Assembly: GCA_021816505.1 (NCBI GenBank)
Contig: JAKAXS010000057.1
Coordinates: 1-10,811, forward strand
Reading direction: 5' to 3'
Source of the DNA: Pseudomonadota bacterium
Lineage (GTDB): Bacteria; Pseudomonadota; Alphaproteobacteria; Rhizobiales; Hyphomicrobiaceae
Length of the DNA stretch: 10,811 bases
Shown: positions 1 to 7,632 of the stretch, in pieces
Layout of the letters: every line of letters starts with the position of its first letter
Numbering within the stretch: the first letter of the stretch is position 1
The notes under the pieces: generated by a model
Told to the model about the DNA's origin: nothing
Seen by the model: only the letters and a program-made list of their open reading frames with translations
Database searches by the model: none
Position numbers and translations under genes: made by a program

Positions 1-1699
1 TCCGATCTGAGCCCGGCAGTTCGTTCTCGTCTACGCTCCGGCATCGCGGGTTGGTCAGGTGAGACGTGGCAGCGATGTAAGGCTTGTCATGATACTGGAG
101 GATATCCCGGTATTCGTAGCCTTCGCTGAAACGGCCGCTGGGTACGGGTTCGATGATCCGATACTCGAAGCCCAGAACGTTGCCGCGATAGGCGGGGCGT
201 GCGCAGACACCGCGTGTCTGGTCCGCCGAGAGCAGATCTTTCATGCCGACAGCCGAGCTGATGTCCGTATTGTCGAACGTCGCTCCGTCAAACCGGGTGC
301 TGCTATCGAACTGCGTGCCGATGAAAAGCGTGTTGCGTAGCACCGCTCCCCGCAGATCGGCGCCGCGTAGATCGGCCAACGCGAAACTTGCGCCGGAAAG
401 ATCGGCGCCGGACAGGTTTGCGCCGCGCAAATTCGCGCCGTGCCAGTTTGCGCGCTTCGACGATTTGGTCTGTTCGCCGGAGAGTCTCAGCCCTTCGGCA
501 TCGGCAAATGCGAGGAAGGCATTGTCCAGCTTCGTGTCGATGAAATGCGCCTTGCGCAGCCGGGTGAACTCCATTCCAGCGTCTGTCAGGTCGGAGCGTC
601 GGAACTCGGTATCGCTGAAATCCGCGCCCTCCAGCAATGCGCCAGACAGTCCGGCGCCGTCGAGCTTGGCGCCACCGAAGAAAATCCCGGACAGATCCGC
701 GCCTTTGAAGCCGAATCCGGCTTTCACGAGGTGCTCGAGTGCCGATACCTGCCCCTGATTGCCTTGCGGCATGTCACGCTTGGCGCGGTCGATTGCCGCG
801 AAATGATCCTCTTTCCTCAGGGCGGCGAGCTCTCCCGCGAGCGAGGTCCGCAGGGCCGACAGCTCCCTGATGAACACGGCACCGCTTGGGTCCGTAGCGC
901 AATCCCTGCCCGCTAGGCAGGTCTCGGGCGCGCCCCCGCGCACCAGTGTCTCCGGAATTTGGCTTTGTTGATCTGCCTTCGTCGCGTCGTAGACCGACTT
1001 GGCGACGCGGTTGAAGACCTGATCGAAGAATATGTGAGGATGATCGTCCAGCGTATCGAACAAGGCTTTTGCGAACGGCGAATGGCCGCCCTCAGGTCCG
1101 TCAAGAGCCACCTGGCCGGGCTTCGTCGATGTCACGAGCAGAAACTCGTCGGCGTCCGGCACTTTGATGTCTTTGAAGGAGAAGTTCGGATACTTCGCGA
1201 TCGGCGGGCACGCTTTGATGGGATTGTCGCGGCAGGCATCGAGAACGATGATCTTTTGTCGTGCTCCCTTGACCGCGAGGACAAGCTGATCGACGAGCAC
1301 GCCATTCTTGACCTGCCATGTTTCACAATCGATCTCGGCATCGGTTGGCACGACGATGTTGCCCATTTCACCTTCCATGCCGTGTCCGGCATAGAAGACG
1401 AACGCGACGTCGGCGTTCTCGGCGGCTAGTTCGAGGCTCACCAAAGCGCGCAGGAGGCCGGTGCGGCTGAGGTCAAAGCAGCCCGGGCGTGTGCCGTCGC
1501 ATGAAATGACGTCGAAGCCGTGCTTGGTGAGCAGGCCGATCATTCGGGATGCATCGTTGGCGGGATTGGGAAGAGGATCGAGCTTGCCCTGCTCGTAGCT
1601 TTGGCCAATGACGAGAGCGACCCGACGGGGCGCCGCTTGGGCGCTGTCCGCCGCTATACCTAGCAATAGAAAGAGGATTGAGAAAAAACGAAGCACCAC
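1..1699 (-). CDS. Secreted caspase-like (peptidase C14) protein with pentapeptide repeats, C-terminus beyond window
   Basis: Reading the minus strand from a GTG at 1699 (a second GTG follows at 1696) gives 566 codons with no stop before the window edge, so the 3' end is missing. Residues 1-22 look like a signal peptide (basic start, FFSILFLLLG core, AQA-AP cleavage site), implying export to the periplasm. Residues about 25-245 match the caspase/metacaspase p20-like fold: V-A-L-V-I-G strand, catalytic His106 in YAGHG, catalytic Cys156 in LDACRDNP. A linker (about 275-330) leads to two blocks of A(D/N)LxG pentapeptide repeats, roughly 331-405 and 418-485, expected to form a right-handed beta-helix. 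Residues 487-566 are an unrecognised tail. Both catalytic residues are present, so it may be an active Arg/Lys-directed or related protease; substrate unknown. The family assignment is firm. The role (stress, cell death, defence or envelope) is not shown. The start is chosen because it places the signal peptide at the N-terminus. Confidence 0.9.
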   Translation of the reverse strand, partial: MVLRFFSILFLLLGIAADSAQAAPRRVALVIGQSYEQGKLDPLPNPANDASRMIGLLTKHGFDVISCDGTRPGCFDLSRTGLLRALVSLELAAENADVAFVFYAGHGMEGEMGNIVVPTDAEIDCETWQVKNGVLVDQLVLAVKGARQKIIVLDACRDNPIKACPPIAKYPNFSFKDIKVPDADEFLLVTSTKPGQVALDGPEGGHSPFAKALFDTLDDHPHIFFDQVFNRVAKSVYDATKADQQSQIPETLVRGGAPETCLAGRDCATDPSGAVFIRELSALRTSLAGELAALRKEDHFAAIDRAKRDMPQGNQGQVSALEHLVKAGFGFKGADLSGIFFGGAKLDGAGLSGALLEGADFSDTEFRRSDLTDAGMEFTRLRKAHFIDTKLDNAFLAFADAEGLRLSGEQTKSSKRANWHGANLRGANLSGADLSGASFALADLRGADLRGAVLRNTLFIGTQFDSSTRFDGATFDNTDISSAVGMKDLLSADQTRGVCARPAYRGNVLGFEYRIIEPVPSGRFSEGYEYRDILQYHDKPYIAATSHLTNPRCRSVDENELPGSDR

Positions 1700-1715
1700 C
1701 CACCCCCGAATATGA

Positions 1716-1745
1716 ATTTTACGCGGCGTGTACAGTTTCGCTCAA
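1716..1745 (-). promoter_or_regulatory. Candidate sigma70-type promoter for the caspase-like gene
   Basis: On the minus strand a TTGAGC (-35, plus positions 1740-1745) and TAAAAT (-10, plus positions 1716-1721) are 18 bp apart. The -10 matches TATAAT at 5 of 6 positions. Transcription would start about 10 nt before the GTG start codon, giving a very short leader containing a G-rich stretch (GGGGGTGG) that could act as a ribosome binding site. This is a sequence match only. Confidence 0.35.
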
Positions 1746-1928
1746 CATGGCACTGGGTCTTGAATACCACCCCTGTCGTTACAGGTTAATTCTGAAAGTA
1801 TGTGGAGGCCTTCGGTGCGCCCGCGAAAAGCGCGTCACGGATTTGCTTCGCGTGCACCCGGGAAGCAACCGCGCTTTGACCAACTCAACCTGTCCCATCG
1901 GGGGGCAGATGCGTTCACGTTGAGAAAT
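1746..1928. other. Non-coding stretch between caspase promoter and tRNA fragment
   Basis: I see no convincing gene here. The only local structure is a small hairpin, CCTGT-CGTT-ACAGG at 1772-1785, with a 5-bp stem and no T-run, upstream of the caspase-like gene. The stretch ends directly at the tRNA-Ala 3' fragment, so it represents either ancestral chromosome just downstream of the tRNA or the end of an older insertion. Confidence 0.5.
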
Positions 1929-1976
1929 TGGTGGAGCCGAGGGGAATCGAACCCCTGACCTCTGCAGTGCGATTGA
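1929..1976 (-). repeat. tRNA-Ala(CGC) 3' fragment, attachment-site-like direct repeat copy 1
   Basis: Read on the minus strand this is the 3' part of a tRNA: anticodon loop ATCGCAC (anticodon CGC), TGCAG stem strand, AGGTC variable loop, a perfect T-arm (AGGGG/TTCGATT/CCCCT), acceptor strand CGGCTCC, discriminator A and encoded CCA. U at position 70 fits the G3-U70 alanine identity pair. The 5' half (acceptor, D-arm, anticodon 5' strand) is absent: the bases beyond 1976 are unrelated, so this is not a functional tRNA. It is identical over 48 bp to 7633-7680 in the same orientation. A tRNA 3' half left at one end of an insertion is the usual footprint of tyrosine-recombinase integration. The outermost base (1976) would not pair in the tRNA stem, so the true tRNA match is probably 47 bp. 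Confidence 0.9.
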
Positions 1977-2040
1977 TCTCAAACAAGTCCGCTTTGCATC
2001 AGAGGCGCAGACAGAGGGCCCCGAGCAGTCATCACGCCCC

Positions 2041-2069
2041 TGGACAAACGGTATTAAACGGCGTAGAAC
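2041..2069 (+). promoter_or_regulatory. Candidate promoter of the imuA-imuB-dnaE2 operon
   Basis: TGGACA (2041-2046, 5 of 6 to TTGACA) and TAGAAC (2064-2069, 4 of 6 to TATAAT) are separated by 17 bp. The -10 overlaps the first half of the SOS box at 2066-2080, so LexA bound there would block RNA polymerase. An alternative -10 is TGTAAT at 2084-2089, but it has no good -35 at the right distance. Confidence 0.45.
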
Positions 2070-2080
2070 AAATAGAGAAC
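2066..2080 (+). promoter_or_regulatory. LexA-binding SOS box (GAAC-N7-GAAC)
   Basis: GAAC at 2066-2069 and GAAC at 2077-2080 are separated by exactly 7 bases. This is the direct-repeat operator GTTC-N7-GTTC (read here as its complement) recognised by alphaproteobacterial LexA, and imuA-imuB-dnaE2 operons are established SOS targets. The box lies 32 bp upstream of the imuA ATG and overlaps the candidate -10. Its position ahead of this operon makes chance unlikely. It also argues that the operon kept its own regulatory region when the flanking tRNA fragment was created. Confidence 0.85.
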
Positions 2081-2112
2081 AAATGTAATGATCTCTGTTT
2101 TCAAAAAACACC

Positions 2113-2766
2113 ATGCCAACGAGAAATGTCTGCAAATTCAGCGCGGACGGCGCTGCTCTGTATGAGGTTGTCGCCAGCCCCGGAGGCGCCAGCGCGGCCG
2201 TTGGCTTTGGTTTGGCGTTGGCAGGAGAGCGGCTCGCATCGGCTCCGGATGACGCTGCTCTGCTGTGGGTGCGCGAGGCCTCTGCCGCGGCTGAGACGGG
2301 AGACGCCTATGGCCCGGGACTGGCGAGGTTCGGCGTTTCTCCGGATTGCCTGATTGTCGTGGAGACGCGCACGAAGATGAGCGCCCTGCGAGCCGCGCTC
2401 GAAGGCGCGCGTTGCGCAGCGCTGTCCGCCGTCATCCTGGAAACGTCCACTGCCGTCGATCTGACGGCCAGCCGAAGATTGAAGCTCGCTGCTGAAAAGT
2501 CCGGCGTCGCGATCGTCCTGATCCGGCTCGACGGTCAAACGGTGACCAACGCCGCGCAAATCCGCTGGCGTGTGGAGGCGGCTCCTCGATGCGCGAACCT
2601 GGACGACAGGTCGCGAACGGCATTTCGAATTGAGGTGCTGAAGCATTCGTCGGGCATTCCGGGCAAGACCCGTATTGTGGAGTGGGATCATGAACGGCGT
2701 TGCTTCGTCGAGGCGATATCTTTGCCTGTGGCTACCGTTTCTGGCGTCCGACCGCTGGCGGCGTGA
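2113..2766 (+). CDS. imuA: ImuA, SOS mutagenesis accessory protein (short N-terminus)
   Basis: This 217-residue protein is the first gene of the mutagenesis operon. ImuA is a RecA/SulA-like accessory factor that works with ImuB and DnaE2 in error-prone translesion synthesis. Recognisable family stretches are the GAALYEV segment near residue 13, ALLWVRE near 48, an LIVVET segment with downstream Leu/Ala-rich helix, AVILE and DLTASRRLKLAAE in the middle, and IRWRVEAAP followed by VEWDHERRCF at the C-terminus. No Walker A P-loop is visible. An in-frame TGA at 2089 and the absence of other start codons fix the ATG at 2113. No clear Shine-Dalgarno precedes it. From memory, many ImuA proteins begin 40-60 residues earlier, so this one appears short at its N-terminus; whether that is normal for this lineage is unknown. 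It ends 77 nt inside imuB. Regulation: the SOS box at 2066-2080. Confidence 0.85.
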   Translation: MPTRNVCKFSADGAALYEVVASPGGASAAVGFGLALAGERLASAPDDAALLWVREASAAAETGDAYGPGLARFGVSPDCLIVVETRTKMSALRAALEGARCAALSAVILETSTAVDLTASRRLKLAAEKSGVAIVLIRLDGQTVTNAAQIRWRVEAAPRCANLDDRSRTAFRIEVLKHSSGIPGKTRIVEWDHERRCFVEAISLPVATVSGVRPLAA

Positions 2767-4216
2767 AACCGGCGCCGAAGATGATCGGGCGCTGGCGTTT
2801 GTTGATAAAGTGCGTGGGGCGTCCCGTCTTAGTGCCGTCGATGAGCGCACGCGATCCTTGGGCCTGACACCCGGGATGGCCCTCGCCGATGCGCGCGCAC
2901 GTCTCCCGAAGCTGCGCGCCATAACCCACGAGCCCGCGGCCGATGCGGCCTTCCTTGCGCGGCTTGCCGATTTGGCGTTGCGCTTTACGCCATCGGTCGC
3001 GCTTGATCTGCCTGACGGTCTCGCCCTCGACATCACTGGTTGTGCGCACCTGTTCGCAGGAGAAGCGGGACTTGCAGGACGCCTGCGCGGTGCACTGCAG
3101 GATGCTGGCGTTTCAGCCGTAAGACTCGCGGTGGCCCCGACGCCCGACATGGCGAGGGCCTTGGCGCGGTTCGCGCGCGCAGCCTCTTGTTTCGTCGATG
3201 ATGACGAACTGGTGCGCACGCTTCCCATCGCGGCGCTCGAATGTGGGCATGAGGATGCCATGGCATTGAAGCGCGCCGGACTGAAAACCATCGCCGATGT
3301 CGCCGATCGGCCGTCGGTGTTGTTCACCGCGCGCTTTACATCGGCCTTTTCGGCGAAGCTCGCTCGCGTCCTCGGCGAGGACGACGGCCGCATCACCCCG
3401 CTGCGAACGCCGCCGCCTTGTCGAACCGAGCGACGCTTCGCCGAACCGATCTCCAGTCACGACGTCATCTCTCTGACGGTGTCGGACCTAGCGGCGAACG
3501 TGGGGGAAGACTTGCGGGCACGCGGTGAAGGGGGGCGCGCGTTCACAGCGACATTCATGCGCTCGGATGGCGCCATCCGCCGCATCAGCGTCGAGACAAG
3601 TCAGCCGACACGCGATCCCGCCGTCGTCATGAGGCTTTACCGAGACCGTCTCGACGCGCTTGCAGATCCGCTCGACCCCGGATTTGGTTTCGACATGATC
3701 CGCTTCGAGGCTGTCCGGACGGAACCCTTTGCAGAAAGCCAGGCGTCTTTAGACGCGCGCGGCGAGAATAACGACAAGCTCTCACATCTCGTCGATCGGC
3801 TGAGCGTCATGTTCGGCCGCGAGCACGTCAAACGATTGCAGCCTGTCGATAGTCATATCCCTGAACGGGCTCAGATCACGGCGCTGGCCGGTGCTGCAGC
3901 TTCAAATCAGTGGGCGCAGGCCGGCGAAACGAAGATGCGGCCGCCATTGATCTTTGCGCGACCGCATTCGATCGACGTCGAGGCTGATGATGAAGCGCCC
4001 CTAAGCTTCCGTTGGCGGCGCGTCGTCCATCATGTCGCGCGCGCGACAGGGCCGGAGCGCATCGCAGATGAATGGTGGCGCGCTCCCTCCGGCTATGGGA
4101 CACGCGACTATTATCGCGTCGAAAGCTCCCGTGGCGCCCGGTTCTGGATTTTTTGTGCGGCGGTGACGGAGCGGACCGAGCAGCGCAAGTGGTTCCTGCA
4201 TGGGGTTTTCCCATGA
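2690..4216 (+). CDS. imuB: ImuB, catalytically inactive Y-family polymerase-like protein
   Basis: The protein has 508 residues from ATG 2690, chosen because GGAG (2679-2682) sits 7 nt upstream; a TTG five codons earlier has no such site. ImuB is the hub of the DnaE2 mutasome, contacting the sliding clamp, ImuA and DnaE2. The fold follows Y-family polymerases but active-site residues are missing. The N-terminal strand YLCLWLPFLASDR (residues 10-22) has Trp/Pro where polymerases have the metal-binding D-x-D. The S-x-D-E-A-Y signature is replaced by LPDGLA (107-112), followed by the conserved ImuB block LDITGCAHLF (113-122). Further family landmarks are RLQPVDSHIPERA and the C-terminal RDYYRVES...WFLHGVFP. 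I did not find a convincing canonical clamp-binding peptide by eye. The start overlaps imuA by 77 nt and the stop overlaps the dnaE2 start as ATGA, indicating translational coupling. Confidence 0.93.
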   Translation: MNGVASSRRYLCLWLPFLASDRWRRETGAEDDRALAFVDKVRGASRLSAVDERTRSLGLTPGMALADARARLPKLRAITHEPAADAAFLARLADLALRFTPSVALDLPDGLALDITGCAHLFAGEAGLAGRLRGALQDAGVSAVRLAVAPTPDMARALARFARAASCFVDDDELVRTLPIAALECGHEDAMALKRAGLKTIADVADRPSVLFTARFTSAFSAKLARVLGEDDGRITPLRTPPPCRTERRFAEPISSHDVISLTVSDLAANVGEDLRARGEGGRAFTATFMRSDGAIRRISVETSQPTRDPAVVMRLYRDRLDALADPLDPGFGFDMIRFEAVRTEPFAESQASLDARGENNDKLSHLVDRLSVMFGREHVKRLQPVDSHIPERAQITALAGAAASNQWAQAGETKMRPPLIFARPHSIDVEADDEAPLSFRWRRVVHHVARATGPERIADEWWRAPSGYGTRDYYRVESSRGARFWIFCAAVTERTEQRKWFLHGVFP

Positions 4217-7200
4217 TGCGCTATGCCGAACTTGCGACGACGACGAACTTCTCGTTCCTGCGCGGGGCATCGCATCCGGAGGATTTCGTTGTCCGTTCTC
4301 TGCTGTTAGGGCACACCGGGATCGGCATCGCCGACCACAATACTTTGGCGGGCGTCGTCCGGGCCTATAGCGCGCTTGAAGACTTGAAGCGCGATGGGCT
4401 GCCCGCTCCGCAAAAAGTCCGCGAGGGTTCGGGTCCTGGCGAGTATGTCTGGACCGAGAACGGCAAAGTCGAGGACTGGGCTGCTGTCTCCGAAGCTCTC
4501 AAGAGCCGCGCCCAGAGTTTTCGGCTTGCCGCCGGCGCGCGTCTCGTCTTCGCGGACGGCGCTCCCGACATCATCGCCTACCCGCGCAACCGCCCTGGCT
4601 GGGCGCGGCTGTGCCGCCTGCTCACCTATGGAAAACGCAAGGCCGATAAGGGCGATTGCATTCTGAAGCTTGACGATCTGCTGTCCGATTGCGGCGATCT
4701 GCTGTGCATCGTCATGCCGCCGCCAATGCTTACTGGTCTTGAGCGGCATGTCCGCGCCATTGTCGAAGCGGCTCCTGGCGGTGCGTGGCTGGGGGCCAGC
4801 GTCACGCTTAAAGACGATGACCGTAGTCGTCTGCGAGACCTTATGGCGATCTCGGATGGTGCAAATGTCCCGCTGATCGCCGTCAACGACGTGCTTTACG
4901 ATATCCCGGAGCAGCGCCCCATCCAGGATATCCTCACTTGCATCCGCGAAGGAGTGTTGATCGAGACGGCGGGCAGGAGGCTCGAAGCCAACGCGGAGCG
5001 GTGTCTCAAGTCTCCTTCGCAGATGGCGCGGCTTTTCCGCGAGTGCCCGGCCGCTGTCTGCGCCACGCAGGATCTGCTGCAACGCGTTGAGTTCTCGCTT
5101 GGCGACCTCAAATACGAATATCCGGAGGAGCCCGTTCCCACAGGTTGGACGCCGCAAGCTTGGCTTGAGCATCTGACATGGAAGGGAGCCGGCGAACGCT
5201 ATCCGTCAGGCGTGCCGGACAAAGTTCGCCGGCAGTTGTCGGTGGAGTTGGAGCTCATCGCTCAACTCGACTACGCGCCGTATTTCCTCACGGTTTACGA
5301 CGTGGTGCGCTTCGCAACGGAGAAAAAAATTCTCTGCCAGGGTCGCGGTTCGGCGGCCAATTCGGCGGTCTGCTTCGTGCTCGGCGTAACGTCGGTCGAT
5401 CCCGACCAGCACAATCTGTTGTTTGCGCGCTTCATTTCGAGCGAGCGGCGCGAACCGCCGGACATCGATGTCGATTTCGAGCACGAGCGGCGCGAGGAAG
5501 TCATCCAGTACATCTATGAGAGATATGGCCGCGCCCGCGCGGGACTCGTCGCCACTGTGATCCGCTACCGTCCGCGCAGCGCCATTCGTGAAGTCGGCAA
5601 GGTGCTCGGGCTGAGCGAGGATATAACGGCGCGGATCGCGGGAACGGTCTGGGGAAGCTGGGGGGAAGGCATTCCAGAAGCGCACCTGCGCCAAGCCGGG
5701 CTCGATCCCGAGAATGCCGTCATCCGTCAGGCGGTTTCGTTCGCGACACGTATCCTTGGTTTTCCGCGGCATCTTTCGCAGCACGTCGGTGGTTTCGTGC
5801 TGGCGCGCGGGCGGCTCGACGAGATCGTTCCCATCGGCAACGCCGCTATGGACGACCGCACCTTCATCGAATGGGACAAGGACGATATTGACGCTCTCGG
5901 CCTGATGAAAGTGGATGTTCTGGCCTTGGGAATGCTGACCTGCATTCGCAAAGCCTTCGACCTGATCAAAGTGCACGAAGGCGAAAGATTTGATCTCGCC
6001 ACGCTCCCGGCCGAGCAGCCGGACGTTTACGAGATGTTGCAGAAAGGCGATTCGATCGGCGTCTTCCAGGTCGAAAGCCGGGCGCAGATCAACATGCTGC
6101 CGCGCTTGAAGCCCGACAAATTTTACGATCTCGTCATTCAGGTCGCGATCGTCAGGCCGGGTCCCATTCAAGGCGACATGGTGCATCCTTACCTGAGCCG
6201 TCGCAAACGTCCGCAGGACGTGACGTTTCCTTCTCCCGCGCCGCCTCATGATCCAGACGAGCTTCGTGGCGTGCTGTCGCGCACACTTGGCGTGCCGCTC
6301 TTCCAGGAGCAGGCGATGCAGATCGCCATGGTCGCCGCCAGCTTCACGGATGCCGAGGCGAACCAACTCCGTCGTGCGATGGCGACGTTTCGCAACGTCG
6401 GCACGATGCATAAGTTCGAGTCGCTGCTTGTCGATCGGATGGTGGGGCGAGGCTACGAGCGCGACTTTGCACAGCGTTGCTTCGAGCAGATCAAGGGATT
6501 CGGCGAATATGGTTTTCCGGAAAGCCATGCGGCGGCATTCGCCAAGCTCGTCTACGTCTCTGCCTTCATCAAATGCCGTTATCCGGCTGCCTTCGCTTGT
6601 GCGTTGCTGAATTCACAGCCGATGGGCTTCTATGCCCCGGCACAGATCGTGCGCGACGCCCGCGATCATGGCGTCGAGGTCCATCCCGTCGATGTCAATG
6701 AGAGCGACTGGGACAACACGCTATGTCCCGGCGCGGACGGCAGGATCGCGTTGCGGCTGGGATTCCGGCAAGTCGACGGATTGTCGGAAGATTGGATCGA
6801 GCGGCTGATCGCTCTCCGCCGCAATGGCTATGCCGACCTGGACAGCCTTGCCCGGCGCACGCGCCTGCCGCAGCGGGCGTTGCGCCTGCTCGCCGATGCC
6901 GACTGTTTTCGATCGGTCGATATCGGCCGTCGCGACGCGTTATGGGCGGCGCGGCGGCTGCCTGAGGTCGACGACCTGCCGCTGTTCGCCGCCGCGCGGG
7001 AAAACGATCTGGCCGATGAACCGGATGCTCATCTGCCGCAGATGACGCTCGGCGAGAACATCGCGGCGGATTATCAGACCGCACGGCTGTCTCTCAAAGG
7101 CCATCCGATGCAATGTCTGCGCGATCTCTTTTACGGCGAGAAGATCGCCTCGTGCGCCGAACTTTGCGCTCAGCGCGACGGAAGCTGGGGGCGCGTCGCG

Positions 7201-7560
7201 GGCGTCGTCCTCGTGCGTCAGCGGCCGGGCAAAGGGAATGCGATTTTCATCACGCTCGAAGATGAAACAGGCATCGTCAACGCTGTGCTCTGGGCGCGTA
7301 CGTTCGAGAAATATCGTCGCGAGGTGATGGGCGCGCGGTTGCTTCTGATCGAGGGCAGGGTTCAACGCAGCCCCGAGAACGTGGTGCATCTGATGGCGCA
7401 GCGCGTCATCGATCGCACGGCTGAGCTTGGCCGTCTTTCTGACGCGAACGAGACCGTCATCACGCTGTCGCCTGCCGATGAGTTCCTGCATCCGCAAGCG
7501 CCGCGCGCCCGGCATCCCCGCAACGTGCGCATCCTGCCCGGTTCACGCGACTTTCACTGA
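4213..7560 (+). CDS. dnaE2: DnaE2 (ImuC), error-prone DNA polymerase III alpha-type subunit
   Basis: The protein has 1115 residues, usual for DnaE2. It is the C-family polymerase that performs lesion bypass and SOS mutagenesis with ImuA and ImuB. The start is ATG 4213 (or the adjacent ATG 4216), giving MMRYAELATTTNFSFLRGAS; a longer reading from 4072 only adds imuB codons in another frame. Domains in order: a degenerate PHP domain at the N-terminus, with NFSFLRGASHPEDF replacing the HSxYS metal site; palm with GRGSAANS (377-384); catalytic PDIDVDFE (Asp419, Asp421); LSQHVGGFV and GLMKVDVLALG (third Asp568); finger region with FGEYGFPESHAAAFA; a helix-hairpin-helix segment around 877-915; an OB-fold about 990-1070 (GVVLVRQRPGKG...IFITLEDETG); and the family tail RILPGSRDFH at the extreme C-terminus. 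All three catalytic aspartates are present, so it should be active. It overlaps the imuB stop as ATGA and is the last gene of the operon. Confidence 0.97.
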   Translation: MMRYAELATTTNFSFLRGASHPEDFVVRSLLLGHTGIGIADHNTLAGVVRAYSALEDLKRDGLPAPQKVREGSGPGEYVWTENGKVEDWAAVSEALKSRAQSFRLAAGARLVFADGAPDIIAYPRNRPGWARLCRLLTYGKRKADKGDCILKLDDLLSDCGDLLCIVMPPPMLTGLERHVRAIVEAAPGGAWLGASVTLKDDDRSRLRDLMAISDGANVPLIAVNDVLYDIPEQRPIQDILTCIREGVLIETAGRRLEANAERCLKSPSQMARLFRECPAAVCATQDLLQRVEFSLGDLKYEYPEEPVPTGWTPQAWLEHLTWKGAGERYPSGVPDKVRRQLSVELELIAQLDYAPYFLTVYDVVRFATEKKILCQGRGSAANSAVCFVLGVTSVDPDQHNLLFARFISSERREPPDIDVDFEHERREEVIQYIYERYGRARAGLVATVIRYRPRSAIREVGKVLGLSEDITARIAGTVWGSWGEGIPEAHLRQAGLDPENAVIRQAVSFATRILGFPRHLSQHVGGFVLARGRLDEIVPIGNAAMDDRTFIEWDKDDIDALGLMKVDVLALGMLTCIRKAFDLIKVHEGERFDLATLPAEQPDVYEMLQKGDSIGVFQVESRAQINMLPRLKPDKFYDLVIQVAIVRPGPIQGDMVHPYLSRRKRPQDVTFPSPAPPHDPDELRGVLSRTLGVPLFQEQAMQIAMVAASFTDAEANQLRRAMATFRNVGTMHKFESLLVDRMVGRGYERDFAQRCFEQIKGFGEYGFPESHAAAFAKLVYVSAFIKCRYPAAFACALLNSQPMGFYAPAQIVRDARDHGVEVHPVDVNESDWDNTLCPGADGRIALRLGFRQVDGLSEDWIERLIALRRNGYADLDSLARRTRLPQRALRLLADADCFRSVDIGRRDALWAARRLPEVDDLPLFAAARENDLADEPDAHLPQMTLGENIAADYQTARLSLKGHPMQCLRDLFYGEKIASCAELCAQRDGSWGRVAGVVLVRQRPGKGNAIFITLEDETGIVNAVLWARTFEKYRREVMGARLLLIEGRVQRSPENVVHLMAQRVIDRTAELGRLSDANETVITLSPADEFLHPQAPRARHPRNVRILPGSRDFH

Positions 7561-7575
7561 CCGGACAATCTCCGG
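7561..7575 (+). terminator. Weak hairpin directly after dnaE2
   Basis: CCGGA (7561-7565) and TCCGG (7571-7575) can pair around a 5-nt loop immediately after the dnaE2 stop codon. The stem is short and no T-run follows, so it is at best a weak transcription end or mRNA-stabilising structure. Nothing better is visible before the tRNA fragment at 7633. Confidence 0.2.
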
Positions 7576-7632
7576 CCGGGCTCGATACGCCAGCCTCGTC
7601 ATATGGGTTGGCAAATCTGCGGTCTTGGTAAC

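Noticed and set aside
243..916. Two plus-strand frames across the pentapeptide-repeat coding region
   Set aside because: Their repetitive Ser/Ala/Pro/Arg content is the complement of the pentapeptide codons on the minus strand, where the real protein is recognisable.
1929..1976. Complete tRNA gene
   Set aside because: Only the 3' half is present; no D-arm, acceptor 5' strand or complete anticodon stem follows at either copy.
1779..2135. Minus-strand frame containing SGVRFPSAPP
   Set aside because: That motif is the usual artefact of translating a tRNA T-arm and acceptor. The frame covers the tRNA fragment and the SOS promoter region.
1928..2353. Plus-strand reading frame starting VEPRGIEPLTSA
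   Set aside because: The opening residues are the well-known false translation of an antisense tRNA 3' end; the rest overlaps imuA in another frame.
2101..3396. 431-codon minus-strand frame opposite imuA/imuB
   Set aside because: Low-complexity Arg/Ser/Ala sequence with no family features, antisense to two well-supported genes; a high-GC shadow.
4072..4212. 47-residue N-terminal extension of DnaE2
   Set aside because: It lies in imuB coding sequence in another frame, and DnaE2 proteins begin at the YAEL segment right after ATG 4213.
4306..5172. 288-codon minus-strand frame opposite the dnaE2 N-terminus
   Set aside because: Antisense shadow of dnaE2 with no family features.
5206..6528. 440-codon minus-strand frame opposite dnaE2
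   Set aside because: Antisense to the catalytic core of DnaE2, whose residues are intact; no recognisable protein features.
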